From NCBI RefSeq assembly GCF_009735585.1, contig NZ_VJVW01000001.1:419698-483697 (forward strand): DNA of 64,000 nucleotides, read 5' to 3'. The first letter of the stretch is position 1. Every line of letters starts with the position of its first letter. The notes under the pieces are model-generated. The model was not told the DNA's origin, made no database searches, and saw only the letters and a program-made list of their open reading frames with translations. The DNA comes from Christiangramia aestuarii (GTDB lineage Bacteria > Bacteroidota > Bacteroidia > Flavobacteriales > Flavobacteriaceae). Positions 35,874 through 44,266 of this stretch are shown here, in pieces. A program made the position numbers and the translations under genes.

Positions 35874-36797
35874 CTAGTTAGCCACCTCAGCCTGCAGCTC
35901 TTTCGGTTTTTTCACCTTTCCTAATAATTTCTCTCTCCAGTTGCTCCACTTATATTTCTTGGCCATGATAAAAAGAAAGATGGGGTAGACGATGAATACC
36001 GGAATTAGTACGTCCCAGCCGGCAGAGGGCTCCGACACATCCTTGAAGATGGAATGGGTCTGGAAGGCAGTCCAGTCTGCGGTTACCAGTAAAGCAGTGA
36101 TGAGGTTATTTGCGGCATGAAAACCAAGCGCAAGCTCCAGGCCTTCATCCATCAGGGTCATGATGCCAAGCACGAATCCTGTACCTATATAATAGATCAT
36201 GATGATATCGCCAAGCTTGGTCACTTCAGGATTAAAATAGTGCAGGCCTCCGAATATAAAAGAGGTGAGCACCAGAGGCACCCATCGGTTACGGGCCAGC
36301 AGTCCAAGTCCCTGCATTAAGTAACCACGGAAGAAATATTCTTCAAAACTGGTCTGTATAGGGATCAGGATAACTGAAATAATAACCAGGTAAAGAAATG
36401 GTTCTAATTGAAAATTGAGTTGATAATCCTGTGGATTGGAAAAATAATCCAGCAAAGTTACTACAATATTAAAGGCAGCCACCAGTAAGAAAGCGAACCA
36501 GAACCTGCTCCAGTCTACTCTTTTGCGAGAAGTGGTGAGCGCCTTGATGGGCTGGTTGTGAACATACTTCACCCAAAAGAATAGACCAGCCAGGAAGATC
36601 ACAAAAGCAAACAGGTTTTCAGCCAGTACCCGGTTAGATCCCTTGCGGGCGATCTCTTCTTGCATTACCTGGGCTACATCGAGTTCCAGGAACTCTACCG
36701 CGGCATAATTGAGGGCCATCAAGCCGAAAAATAACAAGGGGATCACTAAATATCGCCAGAAAGAATGCGAATAACGAAAGGCCTGAGCTATAAACAT
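35874..36797 (-). CDS. CPBP family intramembrane metalloprotease
   Basis: A 307-residue integral-membrane protein of the CPBP/Abi (Rce1-like) family with about seven to eight hydrophobic segments. The family's motifs are visible in order: SFEEYFFRGYLMQG (EExxxR), FIFGGLHYFNP (FxxxH) and LGFHAANNLI (HxxxN). Such proteases cut prenylated or membrane proteins; the bacterial targets are mostly unknown. The frame is open to 36956 inside menC, but the ATG at 36797, 4 bp after the menC stop, gives a natural N-terminus (MFIAQAFRYSHSFWRYL). The tight spacing indicates co-transcription with menC. Confidence 0.87.
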   Translation of the reverse strand: MFIAQAFRYSHSFWRYLVIPLLFFGLMALNYAAVEFLELDVAQVMQEEIARKGSNRVLAENLFAFVIFLAGLFFWVKYVHNQPIKALTTSRKRVDWSRFWFAFLLVAAFNIVVTLLDYFSNPQDYQLNFQLEPFLYLVIISVILIPIQTSFEEYFFRGYLMQGLGLLARNRWVPLVLTSFIFGGLHYFNPEVTKLGDIIMIYYIGTGFVLGIMTLMDEGLELALGFHAANNLITALLVTADWTAFQTHSIFKDVSEPSAGWDVLIPVFIVYPIFLFIMAKKYKWSNWREKLLGKVKKPKELQAEVAN

Positions 36798-36801
36798 ATA
36801 T

Positions 36802-37836
36802 CTAAAAATTAAATTCCCACCTCTTCGCGGGATCATATTGAATTTTACCATCCTCAACCTCGAGGGGACACTCGAAATTATTGGTATACAAACCACCGGT
36901 ACCAAGACCCTGTGGCAGATCTGGCCGCAGGGTATAAGTCCATTGAGCGATGGCATTTAAACCAACATTGCTCTCGAGGGCACTGGTGATCCACCAATCT
37001 ACATTCTGGCTCTCACAGATCTCTTTCCATTCCCCGGTCCCTTTAAAACCACCAATCAAACTTGGTTTGTAAATGGCGTACTGAGGTTTAATAGTTTGTA
37101 TAAGGTTTTCTTTTTCTGTTACATTGGTAACCCCAATTAGTTCTTCATCCAGGGCAATCGGCAAAGGCGTCTTTCGGCAAAGTTCAGCCATGGACTCTAT
37201 CTGTCCCTGTTTGATCGGCTGCTCAATACTGTGCAATTTGAATTTTGCCAGCTTTTCTAGTTTCTCCAGGGCATCTTGGGGAGCGAAGGCACCATTGGCA
37301 TCTACTCTTAATTCAATTTCATTTTCTGAAAAATTACTTCTTATGGATTTTAACAGCTGCAGCTCGGTCTCAAAATCTATTGCGCCGATCTTTAATTTTA
37401 TACAGCTGAAACCCGCATCGATCTTCTCAGAGATCTGTTGCTTCATAAACTCCTTATCGCCCATCCAGATAAGGCCATTTATAGGAATGCAGCTTTTGCC
37501 TGAAGTAAATTCTGAAGGAAATAACTCAAAGGGATGCTCAGACTCAAGGCTCTTGAAAGCCATTTCCACCCCGAATTGTATACTTGGAAATTCCCGAAGT
37601 TCTTCCCATAGCATTTCCTTACCCATATTAATATTCTCACAAACCCATTTCAGCTTGTTTTCATAATCTGGACGATCATCATAACTAAGGCTTCTCAGGA
37701 TACCGCATTCGCCGATCCCGAACTCTTCCCCATCAGAAATCTTAAGAAACCATGTTTCTTTTTCAGTAAGAACGCCCCGGGAAGTTCCACTGGGGCGTTT
37801 GAATTTTAAAATATACTTTTTATAATCTGCGGTCAT
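36802..37836 (-). CDS. menC: o-Succinylbenzoate synthase
   Basis: A 344-residue enolase-superfamily enzyme predicted to dehydrate SHCHC to o-succinylbenzoate in menaquinone synthesis. The catalytic KxK is in CIKLKIG (about 145-151); metal ligands lie in LRVDANG (Asp), HSIEQP (Glu) and IALDEE (Asp); the second lysine is in AIYKPSLIGG. TSALESNVGLNAIAQW is the loop typical of OSBS/muconate-lactonising subgroups. N-succinyl-amino-acid racemase activity is an alternative in this subgroup, but the menA/menE neighbours favour OSBS. It begins 3 bp after the metallo-hydrolase gene. Confidence 0.88.
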   Translation of the reverse strand: MTADYKKYILKFKRPSGTSRGVLTEKETWFLKISDGEEFGIGECGILRSLSYDDRPDYENKLKWVCENINMGKEMLWEELREFPSIQFGVEMAFKSLESEHPFELFPSEFTSGKSCIPINGLIWMGDKEFMKQQISEKIDAGFSCIKLKIGAIDFETELQLLKSIRSNFSENEIELRVDANGAFAPQDALEKLEKLAKFKLHSIEQPIKQGQIESMAELCRKTPLPIALDEELIGVTNVTEKENLIQTIKPQYAIYKPSLIGGFKGTGEWKEICESQNVDWWITSALESNVGLNAIAQWTYTLRPDLPQGLGTGGLYTNNFECPLEVEDGKIQYDPAKRWEFNF

Positions 37837-37839
37837 TTA

Positions 37840-38520
37840 CTATAACTCTATAGAATCTCCGATATCGAGTAACATCAGGTCTTTTCCTTTTTCGTAAAAT
37901 TTCTTTTTTGCCTCTTCGTGATCTATCTCAATATATCCAAATGTATCGTAGTGGCAGCCAAGGATCTTGTCACATTCAATAAAATCACTGGCAATGATGG
38001 CATCGTCTACCCCCATCGTAAAATTGTCGCCAATAGGAAGAACCGCCAGGTCGAGTTTGGTCTTCATAGGGATCAATTTCATATCCATGGTAAGGGCAGT
38101 ATCACCGGCAATATAAATGTTCTTATGTTCGCTTTCTATCACGAAACCACCAGGTTGGCCTCCATAGCTACCATCTGGAAATGAACTGGTATGGATCGCG
38201 TTCACGTATTTTACGTTCCCAAAATCAAAATCCCAGCTTCCTCCGTGATTCATAGGATGAACCTCGAATCCCTTTTCCTCGTAATGGTTGGCGATCTCAA
38301 AATTACTAACGATCACCGCGCCGGTATTTTTGGCGATAGCCTCTGCATCTAAAATATGATCTTGGTGAGCGTGGGTAAGTAAAATGTAATCGGCCTTGAG
38401 GTCCATGATATCCACCTTATCCTTAGAAAGATCATTTCCGGTAATAAATGGATCTACAAGCACATTAATATCTCCAATTTTAAGCGCCAGGGTATTCTGG
38501 CCGTAAAAGGTAATTTTCAT
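37840..38520 (-). CDS. Metal-dependent hydrolase, metallo-beta-lactamase fold (UPF0173-like)
   Basis: A 226-residue cytoplasmic metallo-beta-lactamase-fold protein. The zinc motif LLTHAHQDHI is at about 48-57; further ligands are the His of AIHTSSFPDG, the Asp in YIAGDTALTMDM and the His in LGCHYDTFG. The overall pattern matches the UPF0173 group of predicted hydrolases with unknown substrate. It lies between menA and menC on the same strand with 3 bp to menC, so it may act on a menaquinone intermediate, for instance a thioester; that is inference. An 89-bp gap separates it from menA. Confidence 0.82.
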   Translation of the reverse strand: MKITFYGQNTLALKIGDINVLVDPFITGNDLSKDKVDIMDLKADYILLTHAHQDHILDAEAIAKNTGAVIVSNFEIANHYEEKGFEVHPMNHGGSWDFDFGNVKYVNAIHTSSFPDGSYGGQPGGFVIESEHKNIYIAGDTALTMDMKLIPMKTKLDLAVLPIGDNFTMGVDDAIIASDFIECDKILGCHYDTFGYIEIDHEEAKKKFYEKGKDLMLLDIGDSIEL

Positions 38521-38609
38521 AATCTTAATTTCTTGATTTTTATAAAAATAAGGATTCAGTTAAAAACCTGAAGTAGACTGAATATATAATTTTGTTAAAG
38601 CTGGAACTT

Positions 38610-39512
38610 CTACCAGATAAGCCCGAGACCAAACAGCAGGGCAATCCCAAAGGTTGAAAGTGCCACGATCTTCAATTCGGGGTCCAGGTTCCTGGGATCT
38701 TTATTGGTCACCACCCGGTTCAAATGAAAAATAAGTGGAATGAATGCCAGGATATATATAAAATCATTTAGCTCTTTGGATGTGATCACAGAATATACCA
38801 GCAGGCACATTAGCGCACCCAGAATTAGCAAATAATGATAGTTCTTGGCCTGGCGTTCACCAAGTTTCACCACCAGGGTCATTTTTCCCGATTTTTCATC
38901 AGAGATCCTGTCCCTCAGGTTATTCAGGTTGAGCACAGCAACACTCAGGAACCCAATAGCTATGGCGGGAAAAACACCAATTAGCTGGTGATCATGACCA
39001 TATAGATAATAGGAACCGTAGACGGCTACCAGTCCAAAGAAGATAAATACGAAAATATCGCCCATGCCGCGGTAACCATAGGCAGAATCTCCTACGGTAT
39101 ATTTAATAGCTGCAATAATTGCGGCGATCCCAAGCACAAAGAAAAACAAGGCGGAAAGCAGTTTTTCACTTCCAAAAGAGGCATAGATGAGTAGCACGGC
39201 CATTAAAAGCGTGGTGATCGCGGTTACGACCATCGCCATTTTCATATCTTTTTGAGTAATGAGCCCGCTTTGTATGGCTCTGGCCGGGCCTATCCTCTCA
39301 TCATTATCTGTCCCCTTGACGCCATCGCCATAGTCGTTGGCGAAATTCGATAAGATCTGCAGGCCTAAAGTGGTCCCCAGGGCCAGGCTGAAGATGGCGA
39401 TATCGAAATACCCGGAATGAGCAGCGATCGCGCTTCCTACAATAATTCCTGAAATTGAAAGCGGAAGGGTTCTTAAACGCGCAGCGCTTATCCATGATGA
39501 AAGATTGCTCAT
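38610..39512 (-). CDS. menA: 1,4-Dihydroxy-2-naphthoate polyprenyltransferase
   Basis: A 300-residue UbiA-superfamily membrane enzyme that attaches a polyprenyl chain to dihydroxynaphthoate with loss of CO2, giving demethylmenaquinone. About eight to nine hydrophobic helices are present. The first Asp-rich motif is NFANDYGDGVKGTDND (about 56-71) followed by RIGPARAIQSG; the second is NLNNLRDRISDEKSGK. The opening SWISAARLRTLPLSISGI is standard for MenA. It begins 3 bp after the end of holA on the same strand, so it may be read from the holA promoter. Confidence 0.94.
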   Translation of the reverse strand: MSNLSSWISAARLRTLPLSISGIIVGSAIAAHSGYFDIAIFSLALGTTLGLQILSNFANDYGDGVKGTDNDERIGPARAIQSGLITQKDMKMAMVVTAITTLLMAVLLIYASFGSEKLLSALFFFVLGIAAIIAAIKYTVGDSAYGYRGMGDIFVFIFFGLVAVYGSYYLYGHDHQLIGVFPAIAIGFLSVAVLNLNNLRDRISDEKSGKMTLVVKLGERQAKNYHYLLILGALMCLLVYSVITSKELNDFIYILAFIPLIFHLNRVVTNKDPRNLDPELKIVALSTFGIALLFGLGLIW

Positions 39513-39515
39513 AAA

Positions 39516-40520
39516 TTAGTTCATTATTTTCACCAGTAATTCTTTTAAAAGGTCGCCCTGGGACACATTTGCCGCTCCAACTCCCTTGCTTTTCACATCG
39601 GTCTCCTGAAGCAGGCTTATGGCATGGCTGGCTTTTTTCATGGGATAGTTCCTAGCTGCCAACACATAATCGCTCACAAAATAAGGACTCACCTTTAACT
39701 GTTTTGCTACCGCTTGCTTAGATTTATCGGGTAAACCGTGGTATTGCAGTATCTGTGAAAAATAAGAAAATAACAGGGAAATGGTCACCACCAGCGGATT
39801 GTCCTTTGGGTTCTGGGCAAAATAATTAATGATCCGGTGAGCCTTTAAACTGTCCCTCTCCCCGATCGCCTTCCTCAGCTCAAAATTATTAAAGTCCTTG
39901 CTAATCCCGATATTCTCTTCTATGATCTCTGGAGTAATGGTTGTGCCTTCAGGGCAAATTAGTTGTAGTTTCTGAAGTTCGTTATCGATTTTGCCAAGGT
40001 CTGTCCCCAGGAATTCCACAAGCATTTGTGCGGCTTTTGGCGAAACGGCATAACCTCTGGCCTTCATGGTTTTCATGATCCAGTCGGCTACCTGGTTCTC
40101 GTAAAGCCTTTTTCCTTCGAAAATTACCCCGGTCTTGGCAATGGCCTTATGAAGCTTTTTCCGTTTATCGAGTTTCTTATATTTATAACATAGTACCAGA
40201 ACTGTGGTTGGCTGCGGATTTTCAGCATAATCTACCAGTTTTTCAATGGTCCTAGAAAGATCCTGTGCTTCCTTGACGATCACCACCTGCCTTTCGGCCA
40301 TCATGGGATAGCGCTTGGCGTTGCTCACAATATCTTCTACATTGGAATCCCGGCCGTAGATCAGCATCTGGTTAAAACCACGCTCCTCCTCGCTTAAAAC
40401 ATTTTCAGCTATATAATCTGATATCCTGTCTATATAGTAGGGCTCTTCTCCCATTAAAAAATAAATGGGTTTGATGTTTCCTTTCTTGATATCAGTTACA
40501 ATTTGTTTTGCTTCGTCCAT
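39516..40520 (-). CDS. holA: DNA polymerase III subunit delta
   Basis: A 334-residue HolA, the clamp-loader wrench that opens the sliding clamp. The N-terminal region IKPIYFLMGEEPYYIDRISDYI and the AKRYPMMAERQVVIVKEAQDL segment (about 67-87) are family hallmarks; the C-terminal collar domain has RKAIGERDSLKAHRIINYF and AKQLKVSPYFVSDYVLAARNY. Walker motifs are naturally degenerate in delta. It is divergent from the HsdR_N-like gene with 81 bp between starts, an arrangement I recall as common in Flavobacteriia. The menA gene follows 3 bp later. Confidence 0.94.
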   Translation of the reverse strand: MDEAKQIVTDIKKGNIKPIYFLMGEEPYYIDRISDYIAENVLSEEERGFNQMLIYGRDSNVEDIVSNAKRYPMMAERQVVIVKEAQDLSRTIEKLVDYAENPQPTTVLVLCYKYKKLDKRKKLHKAIAKTGVIFEGKRLYENQVADWIMKTMKARGYAVSPKAAQMLVEFLGTDLGKIDNELQKLQLICPEGTTITPEIIEENIGISKDFNNFELRKAIGERDSLKAHRIINYFAQNPKDNPLVVTISLLFSYFSQILQYHGLPDKSKQAVAKQLKVSPYFVSDYVLAARNYPMKKASHAISLLQETDVKSKGVGAANVSQGDLLKELLVKIMN

Positions 40521-40565
40521 ATGGATTTGAGTGCAGGTTTAAACGGGGAATTGTAAAAAAGTAAA

Positions 40566-40597
40566 TTGCAGGGCTGTAATATTCTTTATTACTTTTG
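40566..40597 (+). promoter_or_regulatory. Candidate promoter giving a leaderless transcript
   Basis: TACTTTTG at 40590-40597 fits the -7 consensus, and TTG at 40566-40568 is a partial -33 box with 21 bp between. The ATG at 40602 is only 4 bp after the -7 box, so transcription would start at or beside the start codon. Confidence 0.45.
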
Positions 40598-40601
40598 AGG
40601 C

Positions 40602-41051
40602 ATGCAAAAACTGAATTTCCCTCCTTATTCGTTTCGGTTCAAAAATAATCAAAATAAAATAGCCGTTTTTGACGATCTAAGGAAAAAATTTGTCATCCTT
40701 ACCCCGGAAGAATGGGTACGCCAGCATTGCGTGAAATTTTTACAGGAGGAAAAAAAGTATCCGCTAAGCCTTATCAATGTTGAAAAGCAATTGAAGATCG
40801 CCGGGCTCACCAAACGGTATGATGTAGTGGTATTCGAACCCGAAGGAAATATACAGATCATCGTGGAATGCAAGGCACCTTCGGTAAAGATCACCCAGGA
40901 TACCTTCGACCAGATCGCCAGGTATAACCTCAGCCTGCAGGCGAATTTTCTTATGGTCACCAACGGGCTTCAACACTATTTCTGTAAAATGGATTATGAA
41001 AATGAGAATTATATCTTTTTAAAGGAACTTCCAGAATATATCAGAAAATGA
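40602..41051 (+). CDS. HsdR N-terminal-like (PD-(D/E)xK fold) protein
   Basis: A 149-residue protein matching the type I restriction enzyme R protein N-terminal family (HSDR_N_2). Conserved pieces are TPEEWVRQHCVKFL (about 35-48), the nuclease-like RYDVVVFEPEG (Asp about 73) and IIVECKAPSV (E-x-K core, about 86-95). It stands alone, without hsdM, hsdS or a helicase part, so it is not a restriction system; it is probably a housekeeping protein paired with holA. Activity is unknown. Its stop overlaps the ATG of the GT2 gene by 4 bp. Its promoter appears leaderless. Confidence 0.82.
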   Translation: MQKLNFPPYSFRFKNNQNKIAVFDDLRKKFVILTPEEWVRQHCVKFLQEEKKYPLSLINVEKQLKIAGLTKRYDVVVFEPEGNIQIIVECKAPSVKITQDTFDQIARYNLSLQANFLMVTNGLQHYFCKMDYENENYIFLKELPEYIRK

Positions 41052-42040
41052 ATATAGCCATCGTCATACTAAACTGGAACGGTAAGCATCTGCTGGATGA
41101 ATTCCTGCCTTCTGTCCTCAAATTCTCTGCTGAAGCAAAGGTCTATGTGGCAGATAATGCTTCCACAGATGGTTCTGTAAGCTTTCTGAAAAAGAATTAC
41201 CCCGAAGTAACTCTTATCGAAAACAGCAGGAACGCCGGTTACGCAGGAGGTTATAATCTCGCCCTGAAATCTGTACCGGAAGAAATTCATGTGCTACTCA
41301 ACAGCGATGTAGAAGTTACCGAAGGCTGGTTAAAACCCATTATAGAAACCTTCATAAAGGAGCTTAAGACGGCCGCGATACAGCCGAAGATCCTGGATTA
41401 TAAGAAAAGAGATCATTTTGAATATGCCGGTGCGGCCGGTGGATACATGGACAAATTTGGTTATCCCTTTTGTCGCGGCAGGATCTTCCAGCAACTGGAA
41501 GAAGATCACGGACAGTATAATCAGGACAAATATATCTTCTGGGCCAGTGGCGCCTGCCTGGCGGTTAGGAAAGATGCCTATAATGAGGTTGGTGGACTGG
41601 ATGAGGACTTTTTCGCTCACCAGGAAGAGATAGACCTTTGCTGGAGACTTCAGAATGCCGGTTATAACATAAAATATGTTGCAAACTCTCGGATTTTCCA
41701 TGTTGGAGGAGCCACATTACAGGACATGAACCCTAAGAAGACCTTTTTCAACTTCAGGAACGGACTTTTTTTACTTCTGAAGAATGTGGAACCCGGGAAA
41801 GTTTTCTTCATTTTATTGATGAGAATGATCCTTGATGGCGTGGCCGGGATCAAGTTCATTTTTGAAGGAAAATTCAATCATTTTTTCGCCATTCTGGAGG
41901 CTCATGCCAGCTTTTACAGGCATTACGGAAGAATGAGCAAGAAAAGACCCAAGCGGTTCATTTTCAAGGATTATTATTTTATTCCTTCCATTGTTTATAC
42001 CCATTATATACAGGGAAAAAACAAATTCAGCGACCTGTAA
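41048..42040 (+). CDS. Glycosyltransferase family 2
   Basis: A 330-residue inverting GT-A enzyme of the rhamnosyltransferase-like GT2 group. MNIAIVILNWNGKHLLDEFL opens the nucleotide-sugar fold; YVADNASTDGSV supplies the first Asp pair, LLNSDVEVTEGWL the DxD-like metal site, and FAHQEEIDLCWRLQNAGY the acceptor/catalytic ED region. The C-terminal ~100 residues include a weakly hydrophobic KVFFILLMRMILDGVAGI that may touch the membrane. It overlaps the HsdR_N-like gene by 4 bp. It likely adds a sugar to cell-surface polysaccharide; acceptor unknown. Confidence 0.9.
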   Translation: MNIAIVILNWNGKHLLDEFLPSVLKFSAEAKVYVADNASTDGSVSFLKKNYPEVTLIENSRNAGYAGGYNLALKSVPEEIHVLLNSDVEVTEGWLKPIIETFIKELKTAAIQPKILDYKKRDHFEYAGAAGGYMDKFGYPFCRGRIFQQLEEDHGQYNQDKYIFWASGACLAVRKDAYNEVGGLDEDFFAHQEEIDLCWRLQNAGYNIKYVANSRIFHVGGATLQDMNPKKTFFNFRNGLFLLLKNVEPGKVFFILLMRMILDGVAGIKFIFEGKFNHFFAILEAHASFYRHYGRMSKKRPKRFIFKDYYFIPSIVYTHYIQGKNKFSDL

Positions 42041-42094
42041 TAATATTTAAAAAAGGAAAAGTTAAAATACGCTTCCGTCTTATTATTTTTTTGA

Positions 42095-42102
42095 TATTTT
42101 TG
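42095..42102 (+). promoter_or_regulatory. Candidate -7 promoter element for the OmpA-like lipoprotein
   Basis: TATTTTTG fits TAnnTTTG and lies 36 bp before the ATG at 42139. The surrounding T-rich stretch makes the -33 box unclear. Confidence 0.4.
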
Positions 42103-42138
42103 GGCATTCTAACAATTTAAAATTATAAGAAACTAGTT

Positions 42139-42984
42139 ATGAAAAAATTCATGCTTTTGTCGGCAACAGCTGCCATCTTGCTATCTTCATGTGTTTCACA
42201 GAAAAAATACAATGAACTTGAAGACAAGCAAAGAGAAACTCAGGATCAATTGAATACCGCTACGGTTAAGTTGAACTCCTGTTTAGATGAAAAAGAAAGA
42301 ATGACCGGGGAGATTACCCGTTTAAATAATACGAATGCTGCTCTTTTAAATAATGTTGGTGATCTTGCTACCCTTTCTAAGAAAGAAGCTGAAAACCTTG
42401 AGCGTTCTTTAGAGAGCATTAAGGAGAAAGATCTTGCCATCCGTTCTATGCAGGATGCGATGAACAAGAAAGATTCTGTAACTCTTGCTCTTGTAACAAG
42501 CCTTAAAGGAGCTCTTGGAAACATGAGCGATGAGGACATCGAGATCAATGTTGAAAAAGGTGTGGTTTACGTATCTATTTCAGACAAGTTGTTATTCGAT
42601 AGTGGTCGTTATAATATCACTCCTCGTGCAAAAGAAGTACTAGGAAAAGTTGCTACAGTAGTGAAGAACAAGCCAAACATCGAGTTTATGGTTGAAGGTC
42701 ACACAGATGACAAGCCTATCAGCACTTCTATGTTCGAAGATAACTGGGATCTTTCTGTGAAGCGTGCTACTTCTGTAGTTAGAGTTCTTCAGGATGATTT
42801 TGGTGTGGAGCCAGCTCGTATGACCGCTGCAGGTAGAAGCTACTATGTACCGGTTGCAACTAACGAAACTGCTGAAGGCCGTGCCAAGAACAGAAGAACC
42901 AGAATCGTGGTTCTTCCTAAGCTGGATCAGTTCTACAACATGATCGAAGAAGGAATGGAAAAAGCGACTGCTGGGCAGGAGTAA
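42139..42984 (+). CDS. OmpA family outer-membrane lipoprotein
   Basis: A 281-residue lipoprotein. The signal peptide ends in LLSSC with the acylated cysteine at residue 18. Residues ~22-120 form a predicted coiled coil (KKYNELEDKQRETQDQL and later heptads), and the C-terminal OmpA domain covers about 140-270: DKLLFDSGRYNITPRAKEVL, MVEGHTDDKPI, then NWDLSVKRATSVVRVL and AEGRAKNRRTRIVV, with the peptidoglycan-binding Asp/Arg. It likely ties the outer membrane to peptidoglycan. It is flanked by its own -7 element and a strong terminator, consistent with abundant single-gene expression. Confidence 0.93.
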   Translation: MKKFMLLSATAAILLSSCVSQKKYNELEDKQRETQDQLNTATVKLNSCLDEKERMTGEITRLNNTNAALLNNVGDLATLSKKEAENLERSLESIKEKDLAIRSMQDAMNKKDSVTLALVTSLKGALGNMSDEDIEINVEKGVVYVSISDKLLFDSGRYNITPRAKEVLGKVATVVKNKPNIEFMVEGHTDDKPISTSMFEDNWDLSVKRATSVVRVLQDDFGVEPARMTAAGRSYYVPVATNETAEGRAKNRRTRIVVLPKLDQFYNMIEEGMEKATAGQE

Positions 42985-43006
42985 GATTCATTTCATAAGA
43001 TATAAG

Positions 43007-43034
43007 GAAAGCCTCGCAATTGCGGGGCTTTTTT
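43007..43034 (+). terminator. Intrinsic terminator after the OmpA-like lipoprotein gene
   Basis: The stem AAAGCCTCGC / GCGGGGCTTT with a 4-nt AATT loop is followed by a T-run; one G-T wobble. Confidence 0.9.
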
Positions 43035-43113
43035 ATTTTCAACACTTAAAGAGCTATGTATTAGCTTTTTATGTTATTTTAGTGAGTGCCAACCAGACCT
43101 AAATTTTGATGCT

Positions 43114-44229
43114 ATGAAGAAGACCGATGTAAACATCTGGTGTCTTGGCGCCCTGCTGTCTGCGATTACCATGATCTCCTGTTCCACCGAGGAGCCACTT
43201 TCCCAGAACAACGAAGTTGTTTCTCAAACTCTCGAGAATAAAGCTATCCAAAAAGGCCATAGTTTTTATTCGAAACCCGAGCAGCCCTATATTGTCAACG
43301 AGATCTTATTCGATAAGCTTTTGCTGGATGCATCGTGCGAGCGAACAGAATTTTCCAGGATCCTGAGCGGTTATTTTGAAGATCTTATTAATGATCCAGT
43401 TTTTGACCTGGATCTTATAATATATTATAGCGACCTCAACCGTAAATATGCCACGCATTATCGCGGGGAGAATTATTACGGAAAGAATGGTGAATTTAAC
43501 CAGTTAGCTGAAAAAAGGATGAGAGAGCTTACCCGTTTCTGGCAACTGGAAAAGGAGATCTATCTAAACGGCCAGCATACTGAAAGCCTGGACGACCTCG
43601 AACTGCTTACAGATATGATCGAGAGCTTCGACCGAAGCGTAAGGAACCGCGATGAAGCCCACGAGAAAGCTATGGCTCTTTTGGAGCTGAATTTAGCTTC
43701 CCCTAATATCCCCGAAAATCCGTATTTCGCCATGGACGCCTTTACGCGATCTAATGGCTTGCTGGTCATAGGCGATGGACTGCTGCAAAGCCTTATAGAG
43801 GTGGGAGTAGAAGAAGGGATTGCCTTTACCGCTGTCCTATCCCATGAGTGGTGGCACCAGGCGCAGTTCGAAAATGATGATACTTGGGATTATATAGATG
43901 AAATCCCCTCTAAAACTGAAAAGAACAGATTCTCAGAATTAGAAGCCGATTTTGCCGCGGCCTATTTCATGGCCCATAAAAGGGGCGCGACTTATAACTG
44001 GAAGCGGATCGAACAATATTTTACTCTTTCCTTTAATGTGGGGGATTGCCTTTCTGAAAGCGATCAGCATCATGGCACTCCAGTGCAAAGACTAATGGCT
44101 GCTCAATCTGGTTATGACCTAGCCGATGAGGCCAGGAAAAAAGGTTTTGTTCTAAGTCCTGAGGAAGTTCACCAGGCCTTCCTGGATGTTTATGAAACAT
44201 TGATCCAATGTTCTGGAAAATGCATATAA
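43114..44229 (+). CDS. Putative zinc metallopeptidase lipoprotein (HEWWH)
   Basis: A 371-residue lipoprotein I cannot place in a named family. The signal peptide ends ...ITMISC with Cys23. A helical-looking region spans about 60-190. A zinc-protease motif SHEWWHQ (HExxH, about 243-247) is followed 28 residues later by SELEADFAAAYFMAHKRG, which supplies the third-ligand glutamate as in M48-type gluzincins, and then HHGTPVQRLMAAQSGY, like the HPP..R region after the active site. Family and role are inferred; it probably acts in the periplasm or at the outer membrane. It is a single gene with a strong terminator. Confidence 0.65.
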   Translation: MKKTDVNIWCLGALLSAITMISCSTEEPLSQNNEVVSQTLENKAIQKGHSFYSKPEQPYIVNEILFDKLLLDASCERTEFSRILSGYFEDLINDPVFDLDLIIYYSDLNRKYATHYRGENYYGKNGEFNQLAEKRMRELTRFWQLEKEIYLNGQHTESLDDLELLTDMIESFDRSVRNRDEAHEKAMALLELNLASPNIPENPYFAMDAFTRSNGLLVIGDGLLQSLIEVGVEEGIAFTAVLSHEWWHQAQFENDDTWDYIDEIPSKTEKNRFSELEADFAAAYFMAHKRGATYNWKRIEQYFTLSFNVGDCLSESDQHHGTPVQRLMAAQSGYDLADEARKKGFVLSPEEVHQAFLDVYETLIQCSGKCI

Positions 44230-44257
44230 AAAAAGCCCTCGAATCGAGGGCTTTTTT
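44228..44257. terminator. Bidirectional intrinsic terminator
   Basis: A long stem (AAAAAGCCCTCGA / TCGAGGGCTTTTT) with A- and T-runs lies between the convergent HEWWH lipoprotein and alpha/beta hydrolase genes. Confidence 0.92.
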
Positions 44258-44266
44258 GTTTAACTA

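Noticed and set aside
40602-41051. HsdR_N-like protein as part of a restriction or defence system.
   Set aside because: No methylase, specificity or helicase gene is adjacent; its neighbours holA and a GT2 are housekeeping genes.
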